From positions 749,501 to 813,500 of the forward strand of contig NC_007722.1 of assembly GCF_000013005.1 (NCBI RefSeq): a DNA stretch of 64,000 nucleotides. Direction: 5' to 3'. Source of the DNA: Erythrobacter litoralis HTCC2594. Lineage in GTDB: Bacteria; Pseudomonadota; Alphaproteobacteria; Sphingomonadales; Sphingomonadaceae. The notes under the pieces were generated by a model. It was not told the DNA's origin, ran no database searches, and worked only from the letters and a program-made list of their open reading frames with translations. The position numbers and the translations under genes are program-made. How positions within the stretch are numbered: position 1 is the first letter of the stretch; every line of letters begins with the position of its first letter. Below, in pieces: positions 7,295-16,685 of the stretch.

Positions 7295-9735
7295 GCGAGG
7301 CTGCCGACACCGATCTTCCCATCCGCGCTGCCCTGCCGGCATTGCGGGATGCGTTGGCGCGGTCGAATTCCGCCGTGCTGGTCGCACCCCCCGGAGCCGG
7401 CAAGACCACTGCAGTCGCGCCTGCGCTGCTCGACGAAGCGTGGTGCGACGGCCAGATCATCGTCACGTCGCCGCGTCGTGTCGCCGCGCGTGCCGCAGCG
7501 GAACGGATAGCAGAAGTGTTGGGAGAAAAACCGGGCGGAACGGTCGGCTACCTGACCCGTCTCGACAGCAGGGCTTCGGCGCGGACGCGAATCCTGTTCG
7601 TTACAGAGGCGATTTTCGTGAATCGCATCGTCGAGGACCCGGAGCTCGATGGCGTATCTGCGGTCCTGATCGACGAAGCGCACGAGCGCCATCTCGACAG
7701 CGATCTCGGCCTCGCGCTCGCGCTGGAAAGCCAGCAGGTCCTGCGCGAGGATCTGCGCGTGCTGGTCATGTCGGCGACCATCGACGGTGCTCGGTTTGCG
7801 CGACTCTTGGGCGAGAGCGCCGAAGTCATCGAAAGCGAAGGTCGTGCCTTTCCGCTGCGCATCGAGTGGCTCGGCAGCAAGGCCGAGCAACCTGTGGAGG
7901 AGCAGGTGGTGGCGGGCATCCTGACCGCGTGGCGTGATCAGCCAGGCGACATCCTGGCCTTTCTGCCCGGCGTGCGCGAAATCGAGCGCACACGCGAACG
8001 CCTCGTCGAGCGTTTGCCCGATGTGCCGATCCTGCCGCTTCACGGGCAAGTCGATCCGCAGGCCCAGCGCTCGGCGATTCGCCGCGATCCAGACGGGAGG
8101 AGGCGCATCGTGCTGGCGAGCGCCATCGCGGAGACGTCGCTGACGCTGGATGGCGTGTCCATCGTGGTTGATAGCGGTCTCTCGCGCCGGGCCGAGTTCC
8201 ACCTCGCGGCCGGGACGACGCGGCTCGTGACACGCCGCGCAAGCCAGGCATCGGCGAGCCAGCGCGCGGGGCGCGCGGCGCGGCAGGGGCCGGGTGTCGC
8301 CTACCGGCTGTGGGAAGAAGGCGGGCACGCCGGACGCCCGGAATTCGACCCGCCCGAGATCGAGCAGGCCGATCTGGCCCCGCTCGTACTATCGCTGGCG
8401 CAATGGGGCACGAGCGATCCGGCATCGCTGCCTTGGCTCGATTCGCCGCCGGAACCCGCCGTTACGGTGGCGCGGCAGAGGCTGCAGGCGATGGACGCGC
8501 TGGATGGCGAAGGCCGGATCACGCAATGGGGTGCGAAAATTGCAGCGTTGCCTTTGCCACCCCATCTTGCCGCCGCGGTGCTTTCTGCAGCGCGTTCGGG
8601 GCAGGCGAAGGAGGTCGCAGAGCTTGCATTGCTGGCGCAGGAACGTGGTTTGGGAGGCAGGGGCGAGGACTTGCTGGGTCGGCTTGCGCGTTGGGCCACC
8701 GATCGTTCCGCCCGTTCGCAATCGGCCCGCAAGCTGGCGCAGCGCTGGGCGAAAAAGGCAAAAGAGCTTGTCGCAACCCCGGATAGACAGACATGCGAAC
8801 CTGCGCTCCATCTGGCGCGGGCAGCGCCCGACATGATTGCAAAGCGGCGCGGCCCGTCGGGGGAGGACTGGCTGTCTGCAGGAGGAAGGGGATACCGGCT
8901 GGACCCGGCGTCGCCGCTTGCCAGCGCAGACTACCTGCTGGTGGCCGACGCGCAGGGGCAAGCGCGCGGCGCCCGGATTACCTCGGCGCTCGCGCTCGAT
9001 CTCGCCACGCTCGAAATGCACGTTCCGGAGCTCGTTGAGCGAAAATCGATTGTGAGATGGAACGAGGCCGAACAAAGGGTCGAAGCGCGCATCGAGCGCA
9101 AGCTCGGCGCGATCTCCATCGCCAGCGGACCCGACCCATCGCCCGATCCGCAAGCAATCGAAGCCCTGCTTTTGGAAAAAGCGACCGCTCTGATCGAGGA
9201 CATCGTGCCAAAGTCGCTGGTCGCCCGAGCGCGCTTTGCAGAGATCGACGCCCTGTCGCATGAGGCGCTCCAAAAAACCGCCGAACTGTGGCTCGCTCCT
9301 CTCCTGCAGGGCAAGCGAACGCTATCCTTGGGGTCGTCGAAGGTGGTCGACGCAATCCTGGCGCAGCTTGACTGGAACGATCGCCAGGCGCTCGATCGGC
9401 GCGCACCTCGATATTTCATCTCGCCCGCCGGTACCAGCCACGCGATCGACTATGACGGCGACGATGCGCCGAGCGTGCAAGTGCGGGCCCAGGCGCTGTT
9501 CGGTCTCGATAGCCACCCCCTGATCGGCACCACTCCGCTGCTGCTAAAGCTGACCAGTCCGGCGGGTCGCCCGATCCAGGCGACGCGCGATCTTCCCGGC
9601 TTCTGGCGGGGAAGTTGGGCAGACGTCTGCAAGGACATGAAAGGCCGCTATCCCAAGCACCGCTGGCCGGAACGCCCATGGGAGGAAAAGCCCAGCCTCA
9701 AAACCAAGAACGCCTTTTCAAAGGGCGGCAGGTGA
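7291..9735 (+). CDS. hrpB: ATP-dependent helicase HrpB
   Basis: An 814-residue DEAH-box helicase. Walker A is PPGAGKTT near residue 35, the DEAH box is DEAHERH near residue 128, motif III is MSAT, and the later helicase motifs are ASAIAETSLTLDGV and QRAGRAAR. The C-terminal region includes the HrpB-specific domain (RYPKHRWPERPW near the end). The start is TTG overlapping the stop of the preceding synthase gene, so the two are translationally coupled. HrpB helicases are widespread in proteobacteria with no firmly established RNA substrate. Length is normal for the family. Confidence 0.93.
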   Translation: MSEAADTDLPIRAALPALRDALARSNSAVLVAPPGAGKTTAVAPALLDEAWCDGQIIVTSPRRVAARAAAERIAEVLGEKPGGTVGYLTRLDSRASARTRILFVTEAIFVNRIVEDPELDGVSAVLIDEAHERHLDSDLGLALALESQQVLREDLRVLVMSATIDGARFARLLGESAEVIESEGRAFPLRIEWLGSKAEQPVEEQVVAGILTAWRDQPGDILAFLPGVREIERTRERLVERLPDVPILPLHGQVDPQAQRSAIRRDPDGRRRIVLASAIAETSLTLDGVSIVVDSGLSRRAEFHLAAGTTRLVTRRASQASASQRAGRAARQGPGVAYRLWEEGGHAGRPEFDPPEIEQADLAPLVLSLAQWGTSDPASLPWLDSPPEPAVTVARQRLQAMDALDGEGRITQWGAKIAALPLPPHLAAAVLSAARSGQAKEVAELALLAQERGLGGRGEDLLGRLARWATDRSARSQSARKLAQRWAKKAKELVATPDRQTCEPALHLARAAPDMIAKRRGPSGEDWLSAGGRGYRLDPASPLASADYLLVADAQGQARGARITSALALDLATLEMHVPELVERKSIVRWNEAEQRVEARIERKLGAISIASGPDPSPDPQAIEALLLEKATALIEDIVPKSLVARARFAEIDALSHEALQKTAELWLAPLLQGKRTLSLGSSKVVDAILAQLDWNDRQALDRRAPRYFISPAGTSHAIDYDGDDAPSVQVRAQALFGLDSHPLIGTTPLLLKLTSPAGRPIQATRDLPGFWRGSWADVCKDMKGRYPKHRWPERPWEEKPSLKTKNAFSKGGR

Positions 9736-9752
9736 ATTAAAGGCGCCGCACT

Positions 9753-10031
9753 ATGGCAGCCCGTATCTACCAGCGCCCGAAGAGCGCGATGCAATCAGGC
9801 AAGGCGAAGAGCGAGCAATGGGTGCTCGAATTCGAGCAATCCGAAGCGCGCAGGCCCGATCCGTTGATGGGCTGGACCGGCAGCGGCGACACGCAGGCGC
9901 AGGTTTCGCTCACCTTCCCGAGCAAGGATGCGGCCAAGGCATATGCCCAGAAATACGGCATTCCCGCGCGCGTCCATGCCACGCCGCCCAAGGGGCTGAA
10001 GCTGCAGGCCTACGCCGATAATTTCCGTTGA
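9753..10031 (+). CDS. NADH dehydrogenase accessory subunit (NDUFS4/18 kDa family)
   Basis: A 92-residue protein of the ETC complex I NDUFS4 family (18 kDa subunit type). Visible features are the N-terminal ARIYQRPKSAMQSG segment, the WVLEFE strand, the LMGWTGSGD motif and the C-terminal HATPPKGLKLQAYADNFR. Alphaproteobacterial complex I carries this supernumerary subunit at the peripheral arm, where it stabilises the N-module. It sits outside any nuo cluster here, which is usual for alphaproteobacteria. It lies 17 bases after hrpB and is probably co-transcribed with it. Confidence 0.88.
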   Translation: MAARIYQRPKSAMQSGKAKSEQWVLEFEQSEARRPDPLMGWTGSGDTQAQVSLTFPSKDAAKAYAQKYGIPARVHATPPKGLKLQAYADNFR

Positions 10032-10087
10032 TCGCCGCGTGTTTCGGCAACGCTTGAAATCCTGACGATTCGCCGCCATATGGCCGC

Positions 10088-10180
10088 CCGGGAGTCGGGT
10101 GGACGTTTGCGTTCGCTCACCGGGTCAGGTCCGGAAGGAAGCAGCCCAGGTGAATTGCGGCGGGTCGCTCGGCTCCTTTA
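10088..10180 (+). ncRNA. ffs: Signal recognition particle RNA, small bacterial type (4.5S)
   Basis: The core GGTCAGGTCCGGAAGGAAGC with its GGAA tetraloop and the asymmetric internal loop that binds Ffh is present near the centre. The ends pair (GGAGTCG with CGGCTCC, one G-U), and T-rich sequence follows. Size is about 90 nt, as for the short bacterial SRP RNA. It lies just upstream of dnaX, a common neighbour in alphaproteobacteria. Confidence 0.92.
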
Positions 10181-10237
10181 TATTTTCCCACATCCATTGG
10201 CATGACATCGGGCACGCAAGCGCCTACCTAAGCGGGC

Positions 10238-12067
10238 ATGGGTGATTCACCGGATAATTCGGATGCGCCGCCGTGGCAGGGTGAGGAGCAGGACTCCGCT
10301 CCGAGTGCTGCCGAGCTTGAGGCGGCAGGCCAGAATTCGATGTTTGGTGACCCGGCGGCTGCAGAAGACACCGCTGCTCCCGCGCCGTCTGCACCTCCAC
10401 CACCGGTTTCCGCCCCGTCGGAGAGTTCCAGCCAGCCCTATCGCGTCCTCGCACGCAAGTACCGGCCGCAGACATTCTCGCAGCTTATCGGGCAAGAGCC
10501 GATGGTGCGGACGCTGGCGAATGCGATTGAGCGCGACCGGCTGGCGCATGCCTTCCTGATGACCGGCGTGCGCGGTGTCGGCAAAACCTCGACCGCACGG
10601 CTGATTGCCAAGTCGCTCAATTGCATCGGGCCGGATGGGCAAGGCGGTCCGACAATCGATCCTTGCGGCCAGTGCGAACCGTGCACCGCGATTGCCGAGG
10701 GGCGTCATATCGACGTGATCGAAATGGACGCTGCGAGCCATACCGGCGTCGACGATGTGCGCGAAATCATCGAGGCGGTGCGATATGCGGCGGTCTCGGC
10801 CCGATTCAAGATCTACATCATCGACGAGGTGCACATGCTCTCGCGCAATGCTTTCAACGCATTGCTCAAGACGCTGGAAGAACCGCCCGCGCATGTGAAA
10901 TTCCTCTTCGCGACCACCGAAGTCGACAAATTGCCGGTAACGGTGTTGAGCCGCACCCAGCGCTTCGACTTGCGGCGCATCCCTGCCGATCTCTTGCAGA
11001 AGCACTTCGGCTGGGTGTGCGAGCAAGAACAGGTCGAAGCCGAAGACGAAGCGCTGGCAATGATCGCCGCCGCTGCCGAAGGGTCCGTCCGCGACGGGCT
11101 CTCGATCCTCGACCAAGCCATCGCTCATGCCGACCTCGATGCGGACGGGAAAGTCACCGCCACCCGCGTGCGCGACATGCTGGGGCTGGCCGATAAAGGT
11201 GCTCAGCGCCGGATGTTCGGGACTATCCTCGAAGGTGATGCCAAGGCACTGCTCGCCGCTATCGAAGACCAGTATTCGCTCGGTGTCGAGCCGCTCGCGC
11301 TTGTGCGATCCCAGATGGAATTGGCTCACCGCATCACCCTCGCGCAATTGGGCGGCTCGCTCCCGGGTGCAGTGAGCGAGGAAGAGCAGGCTGCGCTTAC
11401 GGCTTGGGGCGAACAGCTGTCGCAGGGTCAGCTGCATCGGCTCTGGCAATTGCTGCTCAAAGCCTACGAGGAAGTGAAGACGGCCCCTGACCCTCTGGTC
11501 TCGGCGCAGATGGGGTTGCTGCGCCTCCTGCATGCCTCCGAGTTGCCCGATCCGGGTAAGCTCGTGAAGACGCTGGAAATCTTGACCGCTAATCCGCCGG
11601 TACAAAGTCCCGCACCGCCCCCAAGCGATGATCCTGCAGCCACGCCGACCGGAGAGGCGGGCGCAGAAGTGCCTGCACCATCGGATTTCGCGTCCCTCGT
11701 CGATCGCGTCGAGCAGGCGGGACACGGATTTGCCGCCAGCATCATGCGCCTGCAATTGCGCGTAATTGAATGCGAAGAGCGGCGACTCGTGTTCAGTCGT
11801 GCTTCTTCCTACACCGAGGAGATTGCTCCACAACTGCGTGAGGCTTTGCTGGCCGCCACCGGCCAGCGCTGGCAGCTGGAGGAGCGCGATTGGGTAGATG
11901 CGCCGCCCAGCCTGATGGAACAGGCGGAAGCACGGGAAGAGGAAAAGAAAGCGCGGATCGACGGACATCCGCTGGTCGCCGCTACCAAGACTGCGTTTCC
12001 CGACGCGGAGATTATACCCGAAGAAGAGACGGGCGCCCCCCGCCCGCAATGGAGCAAGAGCGCATGA
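10238..12067 (+). CDS. dnaX: DNA polymerase III subunit gamma/tau
   Basis: A 609-residue clamp-loader ATPase. After a proline/alanine-rich N-terminal tail of about 65 residues come the AAA+ motifs: Walker A GVRGVGKTS near residue 110, the four-cysteine zinc module ending CGQCEPC, and Walker B IIDEVHMLS followed by the sensor-1 and arginine-finger region (LFATTEVDKLP, SRTQRFDLRR). The C-terminal tau part is poorly conserved. No A-AAA-AAG slippery heptamer was seen, so only the full-length product is expected. The stop overlaps the start of ybaB (ATGA), an arrangement typical of dnaX-ybaB operons. Confidence 0.95.
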   Translation: MGDSPDNSDAPPWQGEEQDSAPSAAELEAAGQNSMFGDPAAAEDTAAPAPSAPPPPVSAPSESSSQPYRVLARKYRPQTFSQLIGQEPMVRTLANAIERDRLAHAFLMTGVRGVGKTSTARLIAKSLNCIGPDGQGGPTIDPCGQCEPCTAIAEGRHIDVIEMDAASHTGVDDVREIIEAVRYAAVSARFKIYIIDEVHMLSRNAFNALLKTLEEPPAHVKFLFATTEVDKLPVTVLSRTQRFDLRRIPADLLQKHFGWVCEQEQVEAEDEALAMIAAAAEGSVRDGLSILDQAIAHADLDADGKVTATRVRDMLGLADKGAQRRMFGTILEGDAKALLAAIEDQYSLGVEPLALVRSQMELAHRITLAQLGGSLPGAVSEEEQAALTAWGEQLSQGQLHRLWQLLLKAYEEVKTAPDPLVSAQMGLLRLLHASELPDPGKLVKTLEILTANPPVQSPAPPPSDDPAATPTGEAGAEVPAPSDFASLVDRVEQAGHGFAASIMRLQLRVIECEERRLVFSRASSYTEEIAPQLREALLAATGQRWQLEERDWVDAPPSLMEQAEAREEEKKARIDGHPLVAATKTAFPDAEIIPEEETGAPRPQWSKSA

Positions 12068-12405
12068 AATCGATGGAAGAAATGATCCAGGCGGCGCAGC
12101 AGGCCGCCGAGACGATCCAAACCCAGATGAACGAAGCCCAGGCGAAGCTCGACGCCATCGAAGTCGAGGGCGTCGCGGGCGGAGGCTTGGTCAAGGTGCG
12201 CTGCACCGCCAAGGGGCGTATCCTGGGCGTGTCGATCGACGACAGCCTCATGAAGCCCGAGGAAAAACAGATGGTCGAGGACCTCGTAGCCGCGGCCTTC
12301 AACGACGCCCGTGGCAAGGCCGACCGGGTATCGAACGACGAGATGCAGAAAATTCAGAGCGGGATCGGCCTGCCTCCCGGGTTCAACCTGCCGGGGATGG
12401 GCTGA
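12064..12405 (+). CDS. ybaB: YbaB/EbfC nucleoid-associated protein
   Basis: A 113-residue YbaB/EbfC family DNA-binding protein. It has an N-terminal coiled helix rich in Glu/Gln (SMEEMIQAAQQAAETIQTQM), the central strand region VKVRCTAKGRILGVSID, and a C-terminal tail ending PPGFNLPGMG, which is characteristic. The homodimer binds DNA as a nucleoid protein. The ATG overlaps the dnaX stop by four bases. RecR, which usually follows, is absent here, so the operon is shorter than in many bacteria. Confidence 0.92.
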   Translation: MKSMEEMIQAAQQAAETIQTQMNEAQAKLDAIEVEGVAGGGLVKVRCTAKGRILGVSIDDSLMKPEEKQMVEDLVAAAFNDARGKADRVSNDEMQKIQSGIGLPPGFNLPGMG

Positions 12406-12419
12406 ACGACCTCCACCGT

Positions 12420-12620
12420 CTAAGCCGCTTCGTGTTGCGGCTTGTCGAGGCGATCTTCACTGCCGTGAGTCCGCTCGTCGTAAAGGGCCCACCCTCCGGT
12501 TTCGCGTAATAGCGAGCGGTCGCATCTTTGGCATCTCGTCCGGAAATTCAGCCCGTCGTGCCAGACCTTGCGCCGGTTCACTTTGTGCCCGCGAAGCAGG
12601 CAGATAGGACGAGCGATCAT
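12420..12620 (-). CDS. Small zinc-ribbon-like protein (Cys-His-Cys-Cys)
   Basis: A 66-residue basic protein with putative metal ligands C7, H12 and a C30-x-x-C33 knuckle (RCQRCDRS), followed by an aromatic segment (GGWALYDE). The ATG has GGAG six bases upstream, which favours it over the GTG one codon earlier. The pattern Cx4H...CxxC resembles short phage/plasmid DUF1660-like proteins, but I cannot assign a family with certainty. It is convergent with ybaB and divergent from lon, sharing about 230 bases of upstream DNA with lon. A DNA- or RNA-binding role is only a guess. Confidence 0.55.
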   Translation of the reverse strand: MIARPICLLRGHKVNRRKVWHDGLNFRTRCQRCDRSLLRETGGWALYDERTHGSEDRLDKPQHEAA

Positions 12621-12785
12621 CACAAACTCCGCTGGTTGAGAGTGGATATTTCTGACGACCCGGACCTTTAATTAGGCGATCACCACTCGGGACGATTGTA
12701 TGAATACGACAGCTTTGCTGTGCCGGACCTGCGAATGATGTCATCCGGCTTCGCACCGGTTTTCACAATTTGCAGTGAGCCTTAC

Positions 12786-12814
12786 GTTGCAGCAACGGCC
12801 TGCCTTTCCCATAT
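12786..12814 (+). promoter_or_regulatory. Possible heat-shock (sigma-32) promoter of lon
   Basis: GTTGCA followed after 16 bases by CCCATAT, which resembles the sigma-32 pattern CTTGAA / CCCCATNT. It ends 39 bases before the lon ATG. lon is heat-shock controlled in many proteobacteria, but the -35 match is imperfect, so this is tentative. Confidence 0.25.
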
Positions 12815-12853
12815 CCGGGGAATGATCAGTGCAAGGCCAGATACGGAATACAA

Positions 12854-15250
12854 ATGACACAGCTTTATCCATTGCTGCCGCTGCGCGACATCGTCGTGTT
12901 CCCGGGGATGGTGGTTCCCTTGTTCGTGGGCCGCGACAAATCGGTGGCTGCGCTGGAAGCCGCCATGGAAGCGAGCAAAGACATCATGCTGCTCGCGCAG
13001 CTTGATCCCGGCTGCGACGATCCGGTTCGCGAAGACCTGTATGATGTCGGCGTAGTTGCGCAGGTGCTGCAATTGCTCAAACTGCCAGATGGCACCGTGA
13101 GGGTCCTCGTCGAAGGCCAGACCCGTGCGCGCCTTTCGACCATGCGCGAAGAGGGCGACTTCGTGATTGCCGAGGTCGAGCCGATCACGGCGGATGCGAT
13201 CTCCGGAAGCGAGATCACGGCCCTGATGCGGTCGGTGATCGATCAGTTCGGCGATTACGCCAAGCTCAACAAACGGCTGGGCGAAGGTGCATCGGACGAT
13301 CTGCAGGAGATTGAAGATGCGGGCCAACTGGCCGATGCGATCGCAGCCGCCATCAACGTCAAGGTATCCGACAAGCAATCGCTCCTGAGCGAGCCCGACG
13401 TGCGCAAGCGCCTGGAAATGGTGCTGTCCTTCATGGAAGGCGAGCTGTCGGTGCTGCAGGTCGAGAAGAAAATTCGAGGTCGCGTCAAGCGGCAGATGGA
13501 GAAGACCCAGCGCGAATATTACCTCAACGAGCAGTTGAAGGCGATCCAGAACGAACTGGGTGGCGGCGACGGTGAAGACGGCGACGAACTCGCCGAACTG
13601 GCCGAGAAGATCGAAAAGATCAAACTTTCCAAGGAAGCCAGGGCCAAGGCCACCAGCGAGCTCAAAAAGCTGCGGAGCATGCAGCCGATGAGCGCCGAGG
13701 CGACGGTCATCCGCAATTACCTCGATGTGCTGCTCGGCCTGCCATGGGGCAAGAAGAGCCGCCTGAAGAAGGACATCGGCAAGGCGCAGGAAGTGCTCGA
13801 CGCAGATCATTATGCGCTTGAGAAGGTCAAGGACCGGATCGTCGAATATCTGGCGGTGCAGGCGCGGACCAACAAGCTCAAGGGGCCGATCCTGTGCCTC
13901 GTGGGCCCTCCAGGCGTCGGCAAGACCTCGCTCGGAAAGTCGATCGCCCGGGCTACAGGCCGCGAATTCGTCCGGCAGTCGCTGGGCGGTGTGCGCGACG
14001 AGGCCGAGATCCGCGGTCACCGGCGTACCTACATCGGCTCGCTCCCCGGCAAAATCGTCACGAACCTGAAAAAGGCCGGGGCCAGCAACCCGCTGTTCCT
14101 GCTCGACGAGATCGACAAGCTGGGCCAGGATTTCCGGGGCGATCCGGCCTCGGCTCTGCTCGAGGTCCTGGATCCCGAACAAAACAGCAAGTTCCAGGAT
14201 CACTATCTCGAACTCGATATCGACCTGTCGGACATCATGTTCGTCTGCACGGCCAATTCGCTCAACCTGCCGCAGCCCTTGCTCGACCGGATGGAGATCA
14301 TCCGTCTGGAAGGCTACACCGAAGACGAGAAGGTCGAGATCGCGACCCGGCACCTGCTGGCGAAGCAGGTCAAGGCGCACGGGTTGAAGGAAGAGGAGTT
14401 CGAGCTCACCGAAGACGGGCTGCGCGACCTGATCCGCTATTACACGCGCGAAGCGGGCGTGCGCACACTCGAACGCGAAATCGCCAAGCTGGCGCGCAAG
14501 AGCCTGCGCAAGATTCTCGAAAAGGAAATCGAGAGCGTGAGGATCACGCCTGAAAACCTGTCCGACTTCGCCGGCGTGCGCAAGTTCAAGCACGGCATGA
14601 GCGAGGAAGAGGCGCAGATCGGCGCCGTGACCGGGCTCGCCTGGACCGAGGTCGGCGGAGAACTGCTGACCATCGAGAGTGTCACCACGCCAGGCAAAGG
14701 CGAGATCAAGACGACCGGCAAGCTCGGCGAGGTCATGAACGAATCGGTCGCCGCGGCGTTCAGTTTCGTGAAGGCGAGGGCGCCAGCCTATGGCATCAAG
14801 CCTTCGATCTTCCAGCGCAAGAACATCCACATCCACCTGCCCGAGGGGGCCGTGCCGAAGGATGGACCGAGCGCAGGCATCGGCATGGTGACGTCGATCG
14901 TTTCGACGCTCTCGGGAATCGCCGTGCGGCCGGATGTCGCGATGACGGGCGAAGTCACGTTGCGCGGTCGTGTGCTAGCGATCGGCGGGCTGAAGGAAAA
15001 GCTGCTCGCCGCGCTGCGGGGCGGGATCAAGACGGTTCTCATCCCGGAAGACAACGTCAAAGACTTGGCCGAGATACCCGAAAATGTGAAACAGGGGCTG
15101 GAGATCCTGCCGGTCAGTCATGTCGACGAGGTTCTCGAGCAAGCGCTGGTCAGTCCGCCGGAACCCATCGAGTGGACGGAAGCGGACGACCTCGCTAGCC
15201 AGCCGGTCAACGAGGTCGGCCAGACCGGCGCTTCACCTACCGCTCATTGA
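12854..15250 (+). CDS. lon: ATP-dependent Lon protease
   Basis: A 798-residue LonA protease with all three parts: the N-terminal LON substrate-binding domain ([16 protein letters not shown] at the start), a AAA+ module with Walker [10 protein letters not shown] near residue 355 and Walker [11 protein letters not shown], and the C-terminal protease domain. The catalytic dyad is S673 (PKDGPSAG) and K716 (GGLKEKLLA). Lon degrades misfolded and regulatory proteins in the cytoplasm. Length matches the E. coli enzyme closely. The hup gene follows on the same strand, a conserved lon-hup neighbourhood. Confidence 0.97.
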   Translation: MTQLYPLLPLRDIVVFPGMVVPLFVGRDKSVAALEAAMEASKDIMLLAQLDPGCDDPVREDLYDVGVVAQVLQLLKLPDGTVRVLVEGQTRARLSTMREEGDFVIAEVEPITADAISGSEITALMRSVIDQFGDYAKLNKRLGEGASDDLQEIEDAGQLADAIAAAINVKVSDKQSLLSEPDVRKRLEMVLSFMEGELSVLQVEKKIRGRVKRQMEKTQREYYLNEQLKAIQNELGGGDGEDGDELAELAEKIEKIKLSKEARAKATSELKKLRSMQPMSAEATVIRNYLDVLLGLPWGKKSRLKKDIGKAQEVLDADHYALEKVKDRIVEYLAVQARTNKLKGPILCLVGPPGVGKTSLGKSIARATGREFVRQSLGGVRDEAEIRGHRRTYIGSLPGKIVTNLKKAGASNPLFLLDEIDKLGQDFRGDPASALLEVLDPEQNSKFQDHYLELDIDLSDIMFVCTANSLNLPQPLLDRMEIIRLEGYTEDEKVEIATRHLLAKQVKAHGLKEEEFELTEDGLRDLIRYYTREAGVRTLEREIAKLARKSLRKILEKEIESVRITPENLSDFAGVRKFKHGMSEEEAQIGAVTGLAWTEVGGELLTIESVTTPGKGEIKTTGKLGEVMNESVAAAFSFVKARAPAYGIKPSIFQRKNIHIHLPEGAVPKDGPSAGIGMVTSIVSTLSGIAVRPDVAMTGEVTLRGRVLAIGGLKEKLLAALRGGIKTVLIPEDNVKDLAEIPENVKQGLEILPVSHVDEVLEQALVSPPEPIEWTEADDLASQPVNEVGQTGASPTAH

Positions 15251-15415
15251 CGCAGCCGGGCGGTGTTTGAACGCCTCGGGTTGCACTCTGCGACCAAATG
15301 GTCGGTTTTCTCGGATAATCGCCCTAGACAGAACACAGAAAAAAGAGTGTGATGGAAAGTCTTGATGGAGGCGATTCATCAGCTTCAAGACTTCGAAAGA
15401 GGGGGTTTTCCTGAA

Positions 15416-15688
15416 ATGAACAAGAACGATCTGATCAGCGCGGTTGCCGATGCCAGCGGCCTTTCCAAGAGTGACGCTTCGGGCGCCGTCGAAGGCGTTT
15501 TCGACTCGATTACCAAGGCCCTGTCGAACGGCGATGAAGTGCGTCTGGTCGGGTTCGGCACGTTCTCCGTCGCGCGCCGCAAGGCTTCGACCGGTCGGAA
15601 CCCGCGTACCGGCGAGCCGATGACGATCAAGGCTTCCAACCAGCCGAAATTCAAGGCCGGCAAGGGTCTGAAAGACGCCGTCAATTAA
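15416..15688 (+). CDS. hup: HU family DNA-binding protein
   Basis: A 90-residue histone-like HU protein: N-terminal helices MNKNDLISAVADASGLSK, the signature GFGTFSVARRKASTGRNP in the DNA-binding arms with the intercalating Pro in NPRTGEP, and the C-terminal KFKAGKGLKDAVN. It bends and compacts DNA as a dimer. The ATG chosen gives the canonical HU N-terminus; the open frame extends upstream but without homology. It follows lon, and a strong terminator follows it. Confidence 0.95.
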   Translation: MNKNDLISAVADASGLSKSDASGAVEGVFDSITKALSNGDEVRLVGFGTFSVARRKASTGRNPRTGEPMTIKASNQPKFKAGKGLKDAVN

Positions 15689-15738
15689 GCAAGAGCGCGG
15701 ATAACGGGTCGAGCCTCATCGCCAGGCTCGTGTATAGC

Positions 15739-15770
15739 AACCCCGCTCACCTCACGGTGGGCGGGGTTCT
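15739..15770. terminator. Intrinsic terminator after hup
   Basis: A 13-bp stem (AACCCCGCTCACC with GGTGGGCGGGGTT, one G-U pair) and a 4-base loop, followed by TCTTC. It lies between hup and the convergent lipoprotein gene, so it may act in both directions. Confidence 0.75.
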
Positions 15771-15787
15771 TCGTATGCGGCCGGGTG

Positions 15788-16663
15788 TTACCTGCTCAAC
15801 TGCAGCATGGCCATCGGGGCTGTGCGGGTCTGGGTGTCGATGGACCAGGCGAGCACATTGCCGGTCGGCGTGGCGGTGGGGCCTTCGTCGGTGTTGTTGG
15901 CGAGGATCTGCGCGTTGGTGACGATCCGGAACGTGCCTTCGATCGGCGGAATCTTGGGCAGATCCGGTTCGCCCTCGCTGGCCTGTTCCGATCGCGCCGC
16001 CATTCCCATCAACTGGGTGAATCCGCCGAGCTCGGCCCCCGGACCACCGGCACCGGCAGAAAAGCCCGGCGCTTCCACGCGCACGATCCCTTCGTCGCGC
16101 AGGTGCGCCCGAACGAAGGCGCCTGGCATGGGGAAGCCTTCTATGACGGGAAACAGAAAGTCGTGCGTCAGCATGCCATCGATGGCGAAGCTGACGTCGA
16201 AGATGCCGTCGGCGCGATATCGCACCGTGTTCCATCCCGCCTGCCGTTCGAGCTTGCGCGAGAATTCTGCGATCTTTTCAGGGTCGCTGAGATCGACTTC
16301 GCCAACCATCATGCGCATCACCTGCCCCTGTTGCGATCGTTCCGTCGCCCGCTGCGGGGCGGCGGCGTCCCATGCTTCGCGCTGCTGTTCGAGCTCGGCT
16401 GCCGTACATTCACGCTCCGAGCCATCGTCGGTCGTGCACGGCTCGGCAGAGAATTCCTCTTCGTCCGCCTTTGCGGCCATTTCGGCCATCTTGGTGAGCC
16501 CGATTATGGTGATTTCACCGTCGTAGAAATATGCGAAACGGCCATCGTCATTGATGCGCATTTCGGATGTGAACTTGCCCGGCGTCATGAAGCAGCCGGT
16601 AAGCAATATAGCGAGCGCGCCGGTCGCCAAAAATCGTCCCAGGTTTCTGATATCTCGCAGCAT
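15788..16663 (-). CDS. Putative outer-membrane lipoprotein of unknown function
   Basis: A 291-residue protein with a lipoprotein signal peptide. The lipobox LTGC places the acylated cysteine at residue 24. The ATG has a strong AGGGGGG ribosome site; an ATG 69 bases upstream gives an implausible N-terminus. After the lipobox come strands FTSEMRINDDGRFAYFYDGEI, an acidic helical insertion containing a potential disulfide (CTTDDGSEREC), and a C-terminal beta-rich part. The general look (secreted, sensing-like strands) recalls sphingomonad lipoproteins of unknown function. I do not recognise a characterised family. It is transcribed alone, upstream of the methyltransferase gene in the same direction. 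Confidence 0.8.
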   Translation of the reverse strand: MLRDIRNLGRFLATGALAILLTGCFMTPGKFTSEMRINDDGRFAYFYDGEITIIGLTKMAEMAAKADEEEFSAEPCTTDDGSERECTAAELEQQREAWDAAAPQRATERSQQGQVMRMMVGEVDLSDPEKIAEFSRKLERQAGWNTVRYRADGIFDVSFAIDGMLTHDFLFPVIEGFPMPGAFVRAHLRDEGIVRVEAPGFSAGAGGPGAELGGFTQLMGMAARSEQASEGEPDLPKIPPIEGTFRIVTNAQILANNTDEGPTATPTGNVLAWSIDTQTRTAPMAMLQLSR

Positions 16664-16685
16664 GTTCCCCCCTTTAAAAATGAAT

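Noticed and set aside
10247..12049. 600-codon frame antisense to dnaX
   Set aside because: Shadow of dnaX without recognisable motifs.
10238..12067. Programmed frameshift for a short gamma form of dnaX
   Set aside because: No A-AAA-AAG slippery heptamer or equivalent was found in the gene.
12782..14836. 684-codon open frame antisense to lon
   Set aside because: It overlaps the lon gene fully, has no family likeness and arises from the GC-rich codon pattern of lon.
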